A stretch of 64,000 nucleotides of DNA from Psychrobacter sp. UBA6766 (GTDB lineage: Bacteria; Pseudomonadota; Gammaproteobacteria; Pseudomonadales; Moraxellaceae): the NCBI RefSeq assembly GCF_002453355.1, contig NZ_DKGQ01000022.1:1-64000 (forward strand), read 5' to 3'. The notes beneath the pieces are model-generated. The model saw only the letters and a list, made by a program, of their open reading frames with translations, did no database searches and was not told the DNA's origin. Shown piece after piece: positions 46,176 to 54,435 of the stretch; the stretch's first letter is position 1, and each line of letters begins with the position of its first letter. The position numbers were made by a program, and so were the translations under genes.

Positions 46176-47513
46176 TCAAATTAGCAGTTTTGAATATTCA
46201 TAACTGTCATCATGATCTGAAACCAAGCCAACACTTACCAATAAATTTTCAGCTTTCAACTTATTTATAGTATCTTGCAATGCCCATAATGGCGCGTTTA
46301 TTTTTTCTGCTATTTCTAGATTGGTACTGACTCCATCACAATAAGCCAAAAAATTCATCATATTTTTGACTATTAAGCTACTGTCTTTGGTGCCTATGGT
46401 GGGATGTAGACCTCTCTTGCCAAGTTGGGGTTCGCATAAAAAGTTTGTATCAAGTACCTCATTAGCTTCAAGACATTCAATCGATTTTTTTAGCACCTCA
46501 TAGCTACCAAGCAGCCCGGTAGCCGTGACCAGCTTCAAGTCATCTAAAGAGGTGTGATACTCTGGATAGCATCCATACTTTGTCCTCATAATTGAACATA
46601 CAGGCAGATCTATCCCCTTGCTACAGTACTGTCTTTCATCACTTCCTCTGTCCAAAAAAGAATAACTGACAAACTCTGGATGCATGTGGGTTAAAACATG
46701 TTTTGCCACTTGGTCTGCTAACGTGTCACCGGTTTTGGAAGGCAAATATGAGTAAGCCCTATCGTCACCGACACAGGTAATATTAAAGCCAGCAATGATG
46801 TTTTGTTTCATCGCTTCATGATGACGGCTTAGATAGGTTATTGAGCCAATAGTTTCAGGGATAATAATGATACGATAAGTATATTTTCGGGACGGCAAAC
46901 TTAAAAGCCATTTTGCCAAAAACGCTGTTACCACTGGTCCTGATAGCTCATTGTTTGCCATTGATGGGTGACATAAATAACTGGACAGAAAGACTTCCTC
47001 TTCTGTGTGACCTGAAATGATCAATTCGCCATAGGTTAGGCTTCCTTCTTGTAAATCACTGTCTATGTATACTTTATAAGTACCCGATGTGAGCATGTCC
47101 CTTTCTTGTTGAGTGATACAAAAACCCCATCTTTCTTGGTAGTATGAGGTTATATAAGGTATCGCATTTGGTTGTTCAGGCAATGAGTAAAGATGCTCCT
47201 GCAACTCTTCAAGCGATATGTCTTGATTTACGGGTAGAGAGTAACCAACGGCATGAAGGTTAGACACTTTAAAGTCACATATCTTTTTGCCATCCGGAGT
47301 AATAATATAGGCGTCTCTAATACTCCACTCTTTTGGGACTTCCCAATCAAAGCACTTGGTACCAGTTGCTACCTCAAACACATTCAAATCATGCAATTGC
47401 ATATCATTTTTTAGAATCTCTAAAGATTCTCGAAAACCTGCGCCAGTGATGCTACGACATATCGGAAACAGCTTTTCACAAAGCTTATGCATTGCTATAC
47501 CAATCTCTTCCAT
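46176..47513 (-). CDS. DUF4910 aminopeptidase-like protein with winged-helix tail
   Basis: A 445-residue protein of a family found often in surface-polysaccharide loci. It has an N-terminal ICRSITGAGFRESL segment and an M28-like zinc-peptidase fold (SGHTEEEVFLSSYLCHPSMANNELSGPV with likely metal ligands, RIIIIPETIGSI, DRGSDERQY). The C-terminal ~80 residues resemble a winged helix. The family's role is not established; an amidase acting on a sugar-linked group is possible. AAGGAG precedes the ATG. It is followed by a strong terminator. The gene to its right, a GT2, is separated by a tnpB insertion. Confidence 0.82.
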   Translation of the reverse strand: MEEIGIAMHKLCEKLFPICRSITGAGFRESLEILKNDMQLHDLNVFEVATGTKCFDWEVPKEWSIRDAYIITPDGKKICDFKVSNLHAVGYSLPVNQDISLEELQEHLYSLPEQPNAIPYITSYYQERWGFCITQQERDMLTSGTYKVYIDSDLQEGSLTYGELIISGHTEEEVFLSSYLCHPSMANNELSGPVVTAFLAKWLLSLPSRKYTYRIIIIPETIGSITYLSRHHEAMKQNIIAGFNITCVGDDRAYSYLPSKTGDTLADQVAKHVLTHMHPEFVSYSFLDRGSDERQYCSKGIDLPVCSIMRTKYGCYPEYHTSLDDLKLVTATGLLGSYEVLKKSIECLEANEVLDTNFLCEPQLGKRGLHPTIGTKDSSLIVKNMMNFLAYCDGVSTNLEIAEKINAPLWALQDTINKLKAENLLVSVGLVSDHDDSYEYSKLLI

Positions 47514-47917
47514 TACTTGGTTCTCCTTTAACCTAATCGAGAATATCCCTTATTCTATCTAACCTTAACAACGCTGAAATAAAACGCCTTACTGACCGTA
47601 AATAAAATATTTATCACGACAACTATGCTGCAAAGTACTTTTCTTGTAAAGAAATATATTCTTAATTTCGAATATATTGGTTAAGAATGTATCAGGTAAT
47701 TTAATTAGTTGTGTTTGGGCTTATCATTTGGTTTTATCAGCGGTGACTGACCAATAGATTAGGGGCCGAAAATATAGAGATTTAGTAGGTATATAGCTTT
47801 ATCAAAAAGCGCCGTAAAACCATCTCCCTTCTAGGGCGTGGATATCAGGCGTCAGCTATTGTCGCTCAGCCTTAAAACAGACTTGTCAACCAAACTCATT
47901 GAGGCCATAATCACTCT
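47514..47917. other. Intergenic region upstream of DUF4910 and left end of second tnpB element
   Basis: Contains the leader of the DUF4910 gene and, from about 47796, the left end of the second tnpB element: a GCTTTATCAAAA tip and a hairpin at 47820-47841. No gene was seen. Confidence 0.45.
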
Positions 47918-49027
47918 ATGAAAACGCTCAAGTTGCGCATCAAAGACAAACATGCAAACCAGCTAAATAAATTGGCTGGTGCAGTTAACTTTGTGTGGAA
48001 TTTCGTGAATGACTTGAGTTTTAAGCATCTTCAACGCACCAATCATTTCTTTTCAGCTTATGATATTGCGGCTTATGTAAAAGGTAGTGGCGAGTTTTTG
48101 AATTTGCACAGTCAAACCTTACAAGCCATCACCGAAACCCATGTTAAATCTCGCAAGCAATTCAAAAAAGCCAAACTAAACTGGCGAACCAACAACCCAA
48201 ACGCCAAAAGGAAATCACTTGGTTGGATTCCCTTTAAAAAAGCAGCAATCAAATACTTAGGTGTCAAAAAAGCAGGTAAAAAAGCTCTTAAATCCACCAT
48301 TCAATTTAGCCTGGCTAAAGGCAAGAAGCTGACCATCGACGTGTGGGATAGCTATAATCTAGCACTCTACACCATCAACACCTGTGAGCTTGTACAAGAC
48401 AGTCGCGGCCACTGGTATGCCTGTCTCACCATTAAAGAGTTTCCAAAAATAACTGGTGGCACTGAACAAGTAGGTATTGATTTAGGCTGCAGGGACTCAG
48501 CAACGACAAGTAATGGTGAGGTACTAAAAACCAAAGTCACCCAGCAATACGCTAAAAAACTAGGCATTGCTCAGCGGGCTAAAAACAAACAAAGAGTTAA
48601 GGCAATTCACGCCAAGATTAAACATACACGCCAAGACTTGATTCATAAATTCACCACCAACCTTGCCAAGACTAATAAAATAATCATCATTGGCAAACTT
48701 CAATCAACATCATTCACTAGGGGCAAGCTCGCAAGTCCGTCTATGATGCAGGTTGGTTTGAGATTAAGCGGCAACTGACCTATAAGTGCGAGAACGCAGG
48801 TTGCTACTATGGTGAGGTAAATGAAAGTTACACCACCCAAACTTGTTCGTGTTGTGGCTCACGCCAAAACAGTCCGAAAGGTAGGACGGGTCTTGGAATA
48901 AGAGAATGGCTTTGCGAGTATGGTGTCACTCATGACCGCGATATTAATGCGGCAAAAAACATTCTCGCGCTCGGGCTTGAGCGTCTAGTAGTAGGAATCC
49001 CCTCATTTTAGGGAGGGGAGGAGGTCA
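47796..49027 (+). mobile_element. tnpB-only IS200/IS605-type element (defective)
   Basis: Left tip GCTTTATCAAAA and hairpin at 47820-47841 (CCATCTCCC / GGGCGTGG); right stem-loop at 48999-49018 (CCCCTC / GAGGGG) followed by AGGAGGTCAA. The tips resemble those of the first tnpB element although the two TnpB proteins belong to different groups. The right end touches the stop codon of the minus-strand GT2. No tnpA is present. Confidence 0.6.
47918..49011 (+). pseudogene. tnpB: TnpB, interrupted by one frameshift
   Basis: The first frame runs 47918-48778 and the product is recognisable to about residue 270 (RuvC-I Asp in GIDLGCRDSA). From about 48725 the homologous reading moves to another frame: GKARKSVYDAGW, then a zinc ribbon (YKCENAGC, CSCCGSR), RuvC-III Asp in THDRDINAAKN, and GIPSF before TAG at 49009. 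One missing A in the AAG at 48725 explains the shift. The RuvC-II position reads IIIGKLQ, without the usual Glu. Full length would be about 364 residues. Confidence 0.85.
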
Positions 49028-50035
49028 AAAACCCCACGCTTTTTTCCTTATTCTTGCAAAATAAGCCGCCTGATTTCCCGTTATCATAAAAGACATAAGC
49101 CATTGTGCTTGGAAATAAATTTTATACTGATAGTCCTTTTCATTAATGAGAGGAAAAGGGGTTAAACTTATATTAAATTGCTTAGCCAATCTTCGATATT
49201 CGCTCATAATTCGCCAAATACTTATCCACCCTTTATTGGGCATGACACTAAAGAACATCTCAGCACTGTCTATCAAGTACAGCTGAATAAAACGCTGCTT
49301 TATGATATCGATTTCTATATCCGTTTTGGCAAGTGTCAAACCCTCTCTCAGTCCACGAGTTGATGTATAAAGACGGTCAAGTGATTTTAGCGTTATCTCA
49401 CCTCTCGTGATAGAATCGTACTCTTGATGGTATAGATAGCCAACGATGTCTGTTTTTAAAAAACTCGTGACGAGAAGCGGAAAAGTAAACGCCAGTGGAA
49501 TGTCTTCGTAATAGCAGTATTCAGGATAAAGAACCTGATTTTCAATCAAAAACTTCCGCCTAAAAGCTTTGCATGTTTGAGACAAAAACTTGCTAAAAAG
49601 CAGAGAAGAAATTTCTTGTCTATCTCGATAGCTGCCTGCCAACACACCCATTCTATTGACAGGAATACCGTCTGAGCTTACAACATTAAAATCGATAAAA
49701 TCATACTGATTGGCGCAGTTGCTTTTTATACATGCTAATGCCTCTAGCGTGATGTCATCATCAGAGTCGATGAACCAAACATATTCACCGTTTGCCCGTT
49801 TTAACCCCGTGTTCCTAGCACCACCAGGGCCCTTATTTTTTTGTTTTACTACGGTTATATTAGCCTGTGGTAGGTTATCTCTAAAATCGGTAAGTAAACG
49901 ATAAGTGCTATCAGTTGAGCCATCATCAATTAAAACAACCTCAAGATCGCTCGACGTTATTTCTGATATACGTTTAAGAAGTCTCTTGCATTTATGTGCC
50001 GAATTGAAAAACGGGACAATCAAACTTAAATACAT
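49025..50035 (-). CDS. GT2 family glycosyltransferase
   Basis: A GT-A-fold transferase of about 336 residues: LSLIVPFFNSAHKCKRLL, VVLIDDGSTDSTY, KGPGGARNTGLKRANGEYVWFIDSDD (the DxD metal motif), then FEDI-like YYEDIPLAF. The frame opens further upstream inside the ABC gene; GAGAGG before the internal ATG decides the start. Its TGA coincides with the right tip of the tnpB element, so the last codons might have been altered by the insertion. Donor and acceptor are unknown. Confidence 0.88.
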   Translation of the reverse strand: MYLSLIVPFFNSAHKCKRLLKRISEITSSDLEVVLIDDGSTDSTYRLLTDFRDNLPQANITVVKQKNKGPGGARNTGLKRANGEYVWFIDSDDDITLEALACIKSNCANQYDFIDFNVVSSDGIPVNRMGVLAGSYRDRQEISSLLFSKFLSQTCKAFRRKFLIENQVLYPEYCYYEDIPLAFTFPLLVTSFLKTDIVGYLYHQEYDSITRGEITLKSLDRLYTSTRGLREGLTLAKTDIEIDIIKQRFIQLYLIDSAEMFFSVMPNKGWISIWRIMSEYRRLAKQFNISLTPFPLINEKDYQYKIYFQAQWLMSFMITGNQAAYFARIRKKAWGF

Positions 50036-50057
50036 GCCAAACCTCTCGCTGCCAACG

Positions 50058-51857
50058 CTAAGCGTATTGTGCCATTTCTTTGAACTTGACATTACGTGCT
50101 ACAAGTTCCTGATAAGTCCCACAATCAATTATTTTACCCTGTTCCATAAAGTAGATAAGATCACACTTCTCTACTGTCTTTAGACGGTGTGCAATCATAA
50201 TAATAGTCTTTTGACCACTGAACTCGTGGATAGCGTCCATGACTGTCTTTTCAGTAATACCATCTAATGCACTGGTTGCTTCGTCGAATACTAAAACCTC
50301 TGCTTCATGATAGAGTGCGCGGGCAATGCCAATACGTTGCCGCTGTCCACCTGAGAGCTGTACGCCGCGCTCACCTACTTTCGTATTGATACCTTCTGGC
50401 AGTTGCTCGACCAATTCTGTCAAATTGGCTAGATTTAACGCTTTATTAACTTGCTCAAGGCTGATGTCTTTCGCCGGAATACCAAAGGCTATATTTTCAG
50501 CGACGCTCCCTTCACTCAGAAAAATACTTTGTGGTACAAATCCCAATAGATCTTGCCAAGCTCGTTTATTATCTGTAGTGATACGGATATCATCGACATA
50601 TATACTGCCCTGTTGCGGCGTTAATAAGCCAAGCAGTAGATCTATCAAAGTTGACTTGCCAGAGCCTGATGAACCAACCAGTCCAATCACACTGTTTACA
50701 GGAATAGCAATAGTAACGCCATTCACAGCCGGTCTATCTTTACCAGGATAGCTGAACGTTATGTCGCTGAGCTTGATGCCTTTTTTTAGATCAACTGAGG
50801 TGGATATAGCGGTATCATTGCTAGTTTTCTGACTTTCAAATGACTGTTCTAAATCTTCTCTGATGGCTTCAAAAGCAGCAATATTACCTTTAATTTGAGA
50901 TAGGCTAGAGTATATTTGCTGTAGCGCTGGCAACAACTTAAATGCTGCTAGAGCATAAATTGCTAAAATAGGTAAGACCTCTCCTAAGTTGCCAGAATGC
51001 AATTTAACCAATACTAAGACTAAGGAAATCATCGCCCCAAAGGCTATCAACTCTATAAAATATCGTGGTACTTGACTAATAGCTATATTGGTACCTTGAG
51101 CACGAGCAAAGGCGTTACCCCTATTTTGGAAACGCTCAATAAAATCATGGCTGCGGTTGAGTAGCAATACATCTTTAATACCGCCAAACCCTTCATTCAT
51201 CAGCCTAAAACGCTCAGTAGAGACTTCTGATAATTGCTGACCATTGTCAACGAGCTTTTCTCGAACCATTCTATATAATAAAAAATATGCCAATGAAAAG
51301 ATGCATAAGCCCAAGATAGCGACCACTGGATCATAAATCACAATACTGATGGATATGAACAGAGCCAATACTATTTTTGCATTCATCGTCATGAGTGGCT
51401 GGACAATTTGTGAGCTTATCCTTGCCGCCTCTGTAGATACCTGCTTCGTCAGCTGTGCACTACTGCCACTGGCATGAAACTGCCAGCTTTGCTGCATATA
51501 GTAAGTATAAAGTCGATCTGCAATCTCAGTACCGATACGTGCGCCAAATATTGACAATCTCCAAGTGGTGAACATGGAAACCACAGTAGAAAATGTCAGC
51601 ATAACCAGAACGATCACACCAGTATAAAATAAGAAGTCCATTGGATTATTCAGACCAGACATCTGATACAACTGCGCAAAAACGCCATTAGTCTCTAGTA
51701 TGCTAATATCGCCAACTAACGCCATAAAAGGGGCTATAGACGCAATACCCAATAGCTCTGTAAACGCCATAATAACCACCAGCAATTGCAATATATAAAA
51801 TTGTTTTAACTGTTTATCGGTCAGCAGGGCAAAGAGCTGTTTGATTACTGTTAACAT
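50058..51857 (-). CDS. PglK-type ABC flippase
   Basis: A 599-residue half-transporter with six transmembrane helices in the N-terminal ~320 residues and a C-terminal ATPase: Walker A GSSGSGKST (about 390), signature LSGGQRQRIGIARAL, Walker B VLVFDEATSALDG, and IAHRLKT. The fused single-chain form with a lipid-oligosaccharide context matches PglK, which flips undecaprenyl-linked oligosaccharides. No Wzx is present in the window, so this is the likely flippase for the repeat unit. It is followed closely by the GT2. Confidence 0.87.
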   Translation of the reverse strand: MLTVIKQLFALLTDKQLKQFYILQLLVVIMAFTELLGIASIAPFMALVGDISILETNGVFAQLYQMSGLNNPMDFLFYTGVIVLVMLTFSTVVSMFTTWRLSIFGARIGTEIADRLYTYYMQQSWQFHASGSSAQLTKQVSTEAARISSQIVQPLMTMNAKIVLALFISISIVIYDPVVAILGLCIFSLAYFLLYRMVREKLVDNGQQLSEVSTERFRLMNEGFGGIKDVLLLNRSHDFIERFQNRGNAFARAQGTNIAISQVPRYFIELIAFGAMISLVLVLVKLHSGNLGEVLPILAIYALAAFKLLPALQQIYSSLSQIKGNIAAFEAIREDLEQSFESQKTSNDTAISTSVDLKKGIKLSDITFSYPGKDRPAVNGVTIAIPVNSVIGLVGSSGSGKSTLIDLLLGLLTPQQGSIYVDDIRITTDNKRAWQDLLGFVPQSIFLSEGSVAENIAFGIPAKDISLEQVNKALNLANLTELVEQLPEGINTKVGERGVQLSGGQRQRIGIARALYHEAEVLVFDEATSALDGITEKTVMDAIHEFSGQKTIIMIAHRLKTVEKCDLIYFMEQGKIIDCGTYQELVARNVKFKEMAQYA

Positions 51858-51898
51858 AACTTATCCAACTATAATAAGTTCAATATAAAAAGGATGCA

Positions 51899-51985
51899 GC
51901 GAGACTGGGAGCATTTTTTTACAGCCTCTAGCGAAGTAGACACAGCACCCTAGAAACATTTATAAAGTTCTGTGTCATAAGGCAA
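51899..51985. repeat. Palindromic dispersed repeat, copy D (degenerate)
   Basis: The left half GCGAGACTGGGAGCATTTT and ACAGCCTCT matches the family well; the right half is diverged (AGAAACATTTATAAAG). It lies between the flippase and the epimerase. Confidence 0.55.
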
Positions 51986-52005
51986 CGTCTCTATTTTATT
52001 TGGTA

Positions 52006-53049
52006 TCAACCATACAAGCTCTTTTGTAAAAAAGTGACATACCAAGGCATCGCTTTTTTTATACCTTGAACAACATCGAACTGAGGGTCATAGCCCAAAG
52101 CGCCTTGAATCTTACTAATATTAGCCTGACTGTGGCGTACATCCCCTTCTCTAAAGCCACGATAAATAGGCGCTTGGCTATAATCTACGCCATTAACGTT
52201 TAAGTTATCTTTTAGTGCCATAAATAAAGTATTGAGCGTGGTACGACCACCAACAGCCACATTATAGACTTGGTTTTTGGCATCATCATTGGCGGTAGCT
52301 GCCAAGATATTGGCCTGTACCGCGTTTTCGATAAAATTAAAATCACGACTGGTTTCACCATCACCATTGATATAAACCTCATCGCCTTGAATCATAGCGG
52401 CTGTCCATTTAGGTATCACCGCCGCATAAGCACCGTCCGGGGTTTGACGCTTACCAAAGATATTAAAATAACGCAGACCAATAGTATGAAAATCATAAGT
52501 ACGAGCGAAAACGTCAGCATATAGCTCGTTGACATACTTGGTCACAGCATAGGGGGATAAAGGCTTACCAATAGCATCTTCAACCTTTGGTAATGCTGGA
52601 TGATCACCATAAGTCGAGCTACTAGCGGCATAGGTAAAGCTTGTCACCTTCGCATCGCGAGCGGCGACAAGCATATTTAAAAAGCCTAAAATGTTGGTAT
52701 CATTGGTATTAATAGGATCTGCGATAGAACGTGGCACTGAGCCTAATGCTGCTTGATGGAGAATATAGTCAATATCTGTGCAAGCGGTTTGGCAGTCTGC
52801 TAAATTGCGTATATCACCTTCTATGAAGTTGAAACGCTGCCATTGCTCGGACGTTACCACCGATTGAACCTCGTCTAAGTTATGCTGAAAACCTGTGGAA
52901 AAATTATCTAATCCAATGACTTTTTGATTGAGTAATAACAGAGTTTCTAGTAAATTTGAGCCTATAAATCCTGCAACCCCTGTAATAAGCCAAGTCTTTG
53001 GTTCATTGACTAATGCTTCTGTAACTTGTTGATAGACGGTTACTTTCAT
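52006..53049 (-). CDS. tviC: UDP-N-acetylhexosamine 4-epimerase (TviC/WbpP type)
   Basis: Extended SDR of 347 residues: TGVAGFIGSNLLETLL, DNFSTG, HQAALGSVPRSI, catalytic SSSTYGDHP and YAVTKY. The length and HQAALGSVPRSI motif fit WbpP/TviC enzymes, which interconvert UDP-GlcNAc/GalNAc or their uronic acids. With the adjacent tviB-type dehydrogenase it should give UDP-GalNAcA. AAGGGAGA precedes the ATG. Confidence 0.9.
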   Translation of the reverse strand: MKVTVYQQVTEALVNEPKTWLITGVAGFIGSNLLETLLLLNQKVIGLDNFSTGFQHNLDEVQSVVTSEQWQRFNFIEGDIRNLADCQTACTDIDYILHQAALGSVPRSIADPINTNDTNILGFLNMLVAARDAKVTSFTYAASSSTYGDHPALPKVEDAIGKPLSPYAVTKYVNELYADVFARTYDFHTIGLRYFNIFGKRQTPDGAYAAVIPKWTAAMIQGDEVYINGDGETSRDFNFIENAVQANILAATANDDAKNQVYNVAVGGRTTLNTLFMALKDNLNVNGVDYSQAPIYRGFREGDVRHSQANISKIQGALGYDPQFDVVQGIKKAMPWYVTFLQKSLYG

Positions 53050-53088
53050 AGCAAATATCTCCCTTATTACTTTGATTACTCTGAATAC

Positions 53089-54366
53089 TTAAAGGCGTAT
53101 ATCGGCATCTTCTTTGGTAAACAAATACTTTAGATCATAGAGAACGTGATTATCTTTACCCAATGCTCTTATGTTCTCTATTCCCATCGCTACAAACTGC
53201 TCATGAGCGACCGCTAAAATAATACCGTCGTATTGCGCTGTTACAAGCTGAGCGATAGGAGTAATACTGTATTCCCGCTTAGCCTCGTTGGCATCTATCC
53301 AAGGGTCATGAACGTCGATCTCGATATTGTATGCTTGTAGCTCATGTACAATATCGATGACCTTAGTATTACGTACATCTGGGCAGTTTTCTTTAAAACT
53401 GAGTCCTAAAACCAAAACTTTAGCACCTTCAACTTGTATGCGCTTTTTGATCATGGTTTTGACCAACTGCGTGACCACATACTCACCCATACTGTCATTC
53501 AAACGCCGACCTGCCAATATAATCTCAGGATTATGACCGATAGCTTGTGCCTTATGAGTCAGATAATAAGGATCGACACCGATACAATGACCACCCACTA
53601 GGCCGGGACGAAACGGTAAAAAGTTCCACTTGGTTCCCGCTGCCTTGAGCACTGCTTCGGTATCTATTCCCATCTTATTAAAGATGACCGCTAACTCATT
53701 AATCAGGGCAATATTGACATCTCTTTGGGTGTTTTCGATGACCTTGGCTGCTTCTGCGATCCTAATACTCGGTGCTTTATGCGTCCCCGCAGTAATGATT
53801 AAGTTATAAACGTTATCAATAAAATCGGCGACCTCAGGTGTCGATCCAGCCGTTATTTTTAAAATATTAGTCACGCGGTGCTCTTTGTCACCTGGATTTA
53901 TCCGTTCAGGGCTATAGCCTGCATAAAAGTCTTGATTGAAGATTAATCCAGATACTTCTTCTAGTACTGGCACACAAACCTCTTCGGTCGCGCCAGGATA
54001 GACCGTAGACTCATACACCACAATGTCATCTTTCTTTAGTAATGAACCTATTGCCTTTGAGGCCATGATTAGCGGCGTCAAGTCGGGTTGCTTTGAGCTA
54101 TCAATAGGTGTCGGCACGGTTACAATAAAAAAATTACAGTCTTTGAGTGTTTGGATATCTGAGCTATAACGCAAATGTGTCGCTACAGCTAGCTCTTCAT
54201 CACTAACTTCCAATGTATGGTCTGTACCTGACATTAGCGCAGCAATACGGCTGGCATTAATATCAAAACCTACCACTGAAAGCTGCTTGCCAAACTCAAC
54301 TGCCAGAGGAAGTCCGACATATCCCAAACCAATCACAGCAATTTTTAGCTCATTTATATTTGTCAT
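53089..54366 (-). CDS. tviB: UDP-N-acetylhexosamine 6-dehydrogenase (TviB/WbpO type)
   Basis: Oxidises the C6 of UDP-GlcNAc or UDP-GalNAc to the uronic acid with NAD. The 425-residue protein has VIGLGYVGLPLAVEFG, VPTPID, YESTVYPGATEE, GYSPERINPGD, and GGHCIGVDPYYL with the catalytic Cys. The NAD-binding N-terminal and UDP-binding C-terminal domains are complete. It precedes tviC by about 40 bases. Its uronic acid product is the likely substrate for the amidotransferases. Confidence 0.93.
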   Translation of the reverse strand: MTNINELKIAVIGLGYVGLPLAVEFGKQLSVVGFDINASRIAALMSGTDHTLEVSDEELAVATHLRYSSDIQTLKDCNFFIVTVPTPIDSSKQPDLTPLIMASKAIGSLLKKDDIVVYESTVYPGATEEVCVPVLEEVSGLIFNQDFYAGYSPERINPGDKEHRVTNILKITAGSTPEVADFIDNVYNLIITAGTHKAPSIRIAEAAKVIENTQRDVNIALINELAVIFNKMGIDTEAVLKAAGTKWNFLPFRPGLVGGHCIGVDPYYLTHKAQAIGHNPEIILAGRRLNDSMGEYVVTQLVKTMIKKRIQVEGAKVLVLGLSFKENCPDVRNTKVIDIVHELQAYNIEIDVHDPWIDANEAKREYSITPIAQLVTAQYDGIILAVAHEQFVAMGIENIRALGKDNHVLYDLKYLFTKEDADIRL

Positions 54367-54435
54367 AGCGTTCTACCACCTAAGCGTTTTTGAAGAGCGT
54401 GATCGAAAATGTAATAGTAACTACAATGCCCTGTA

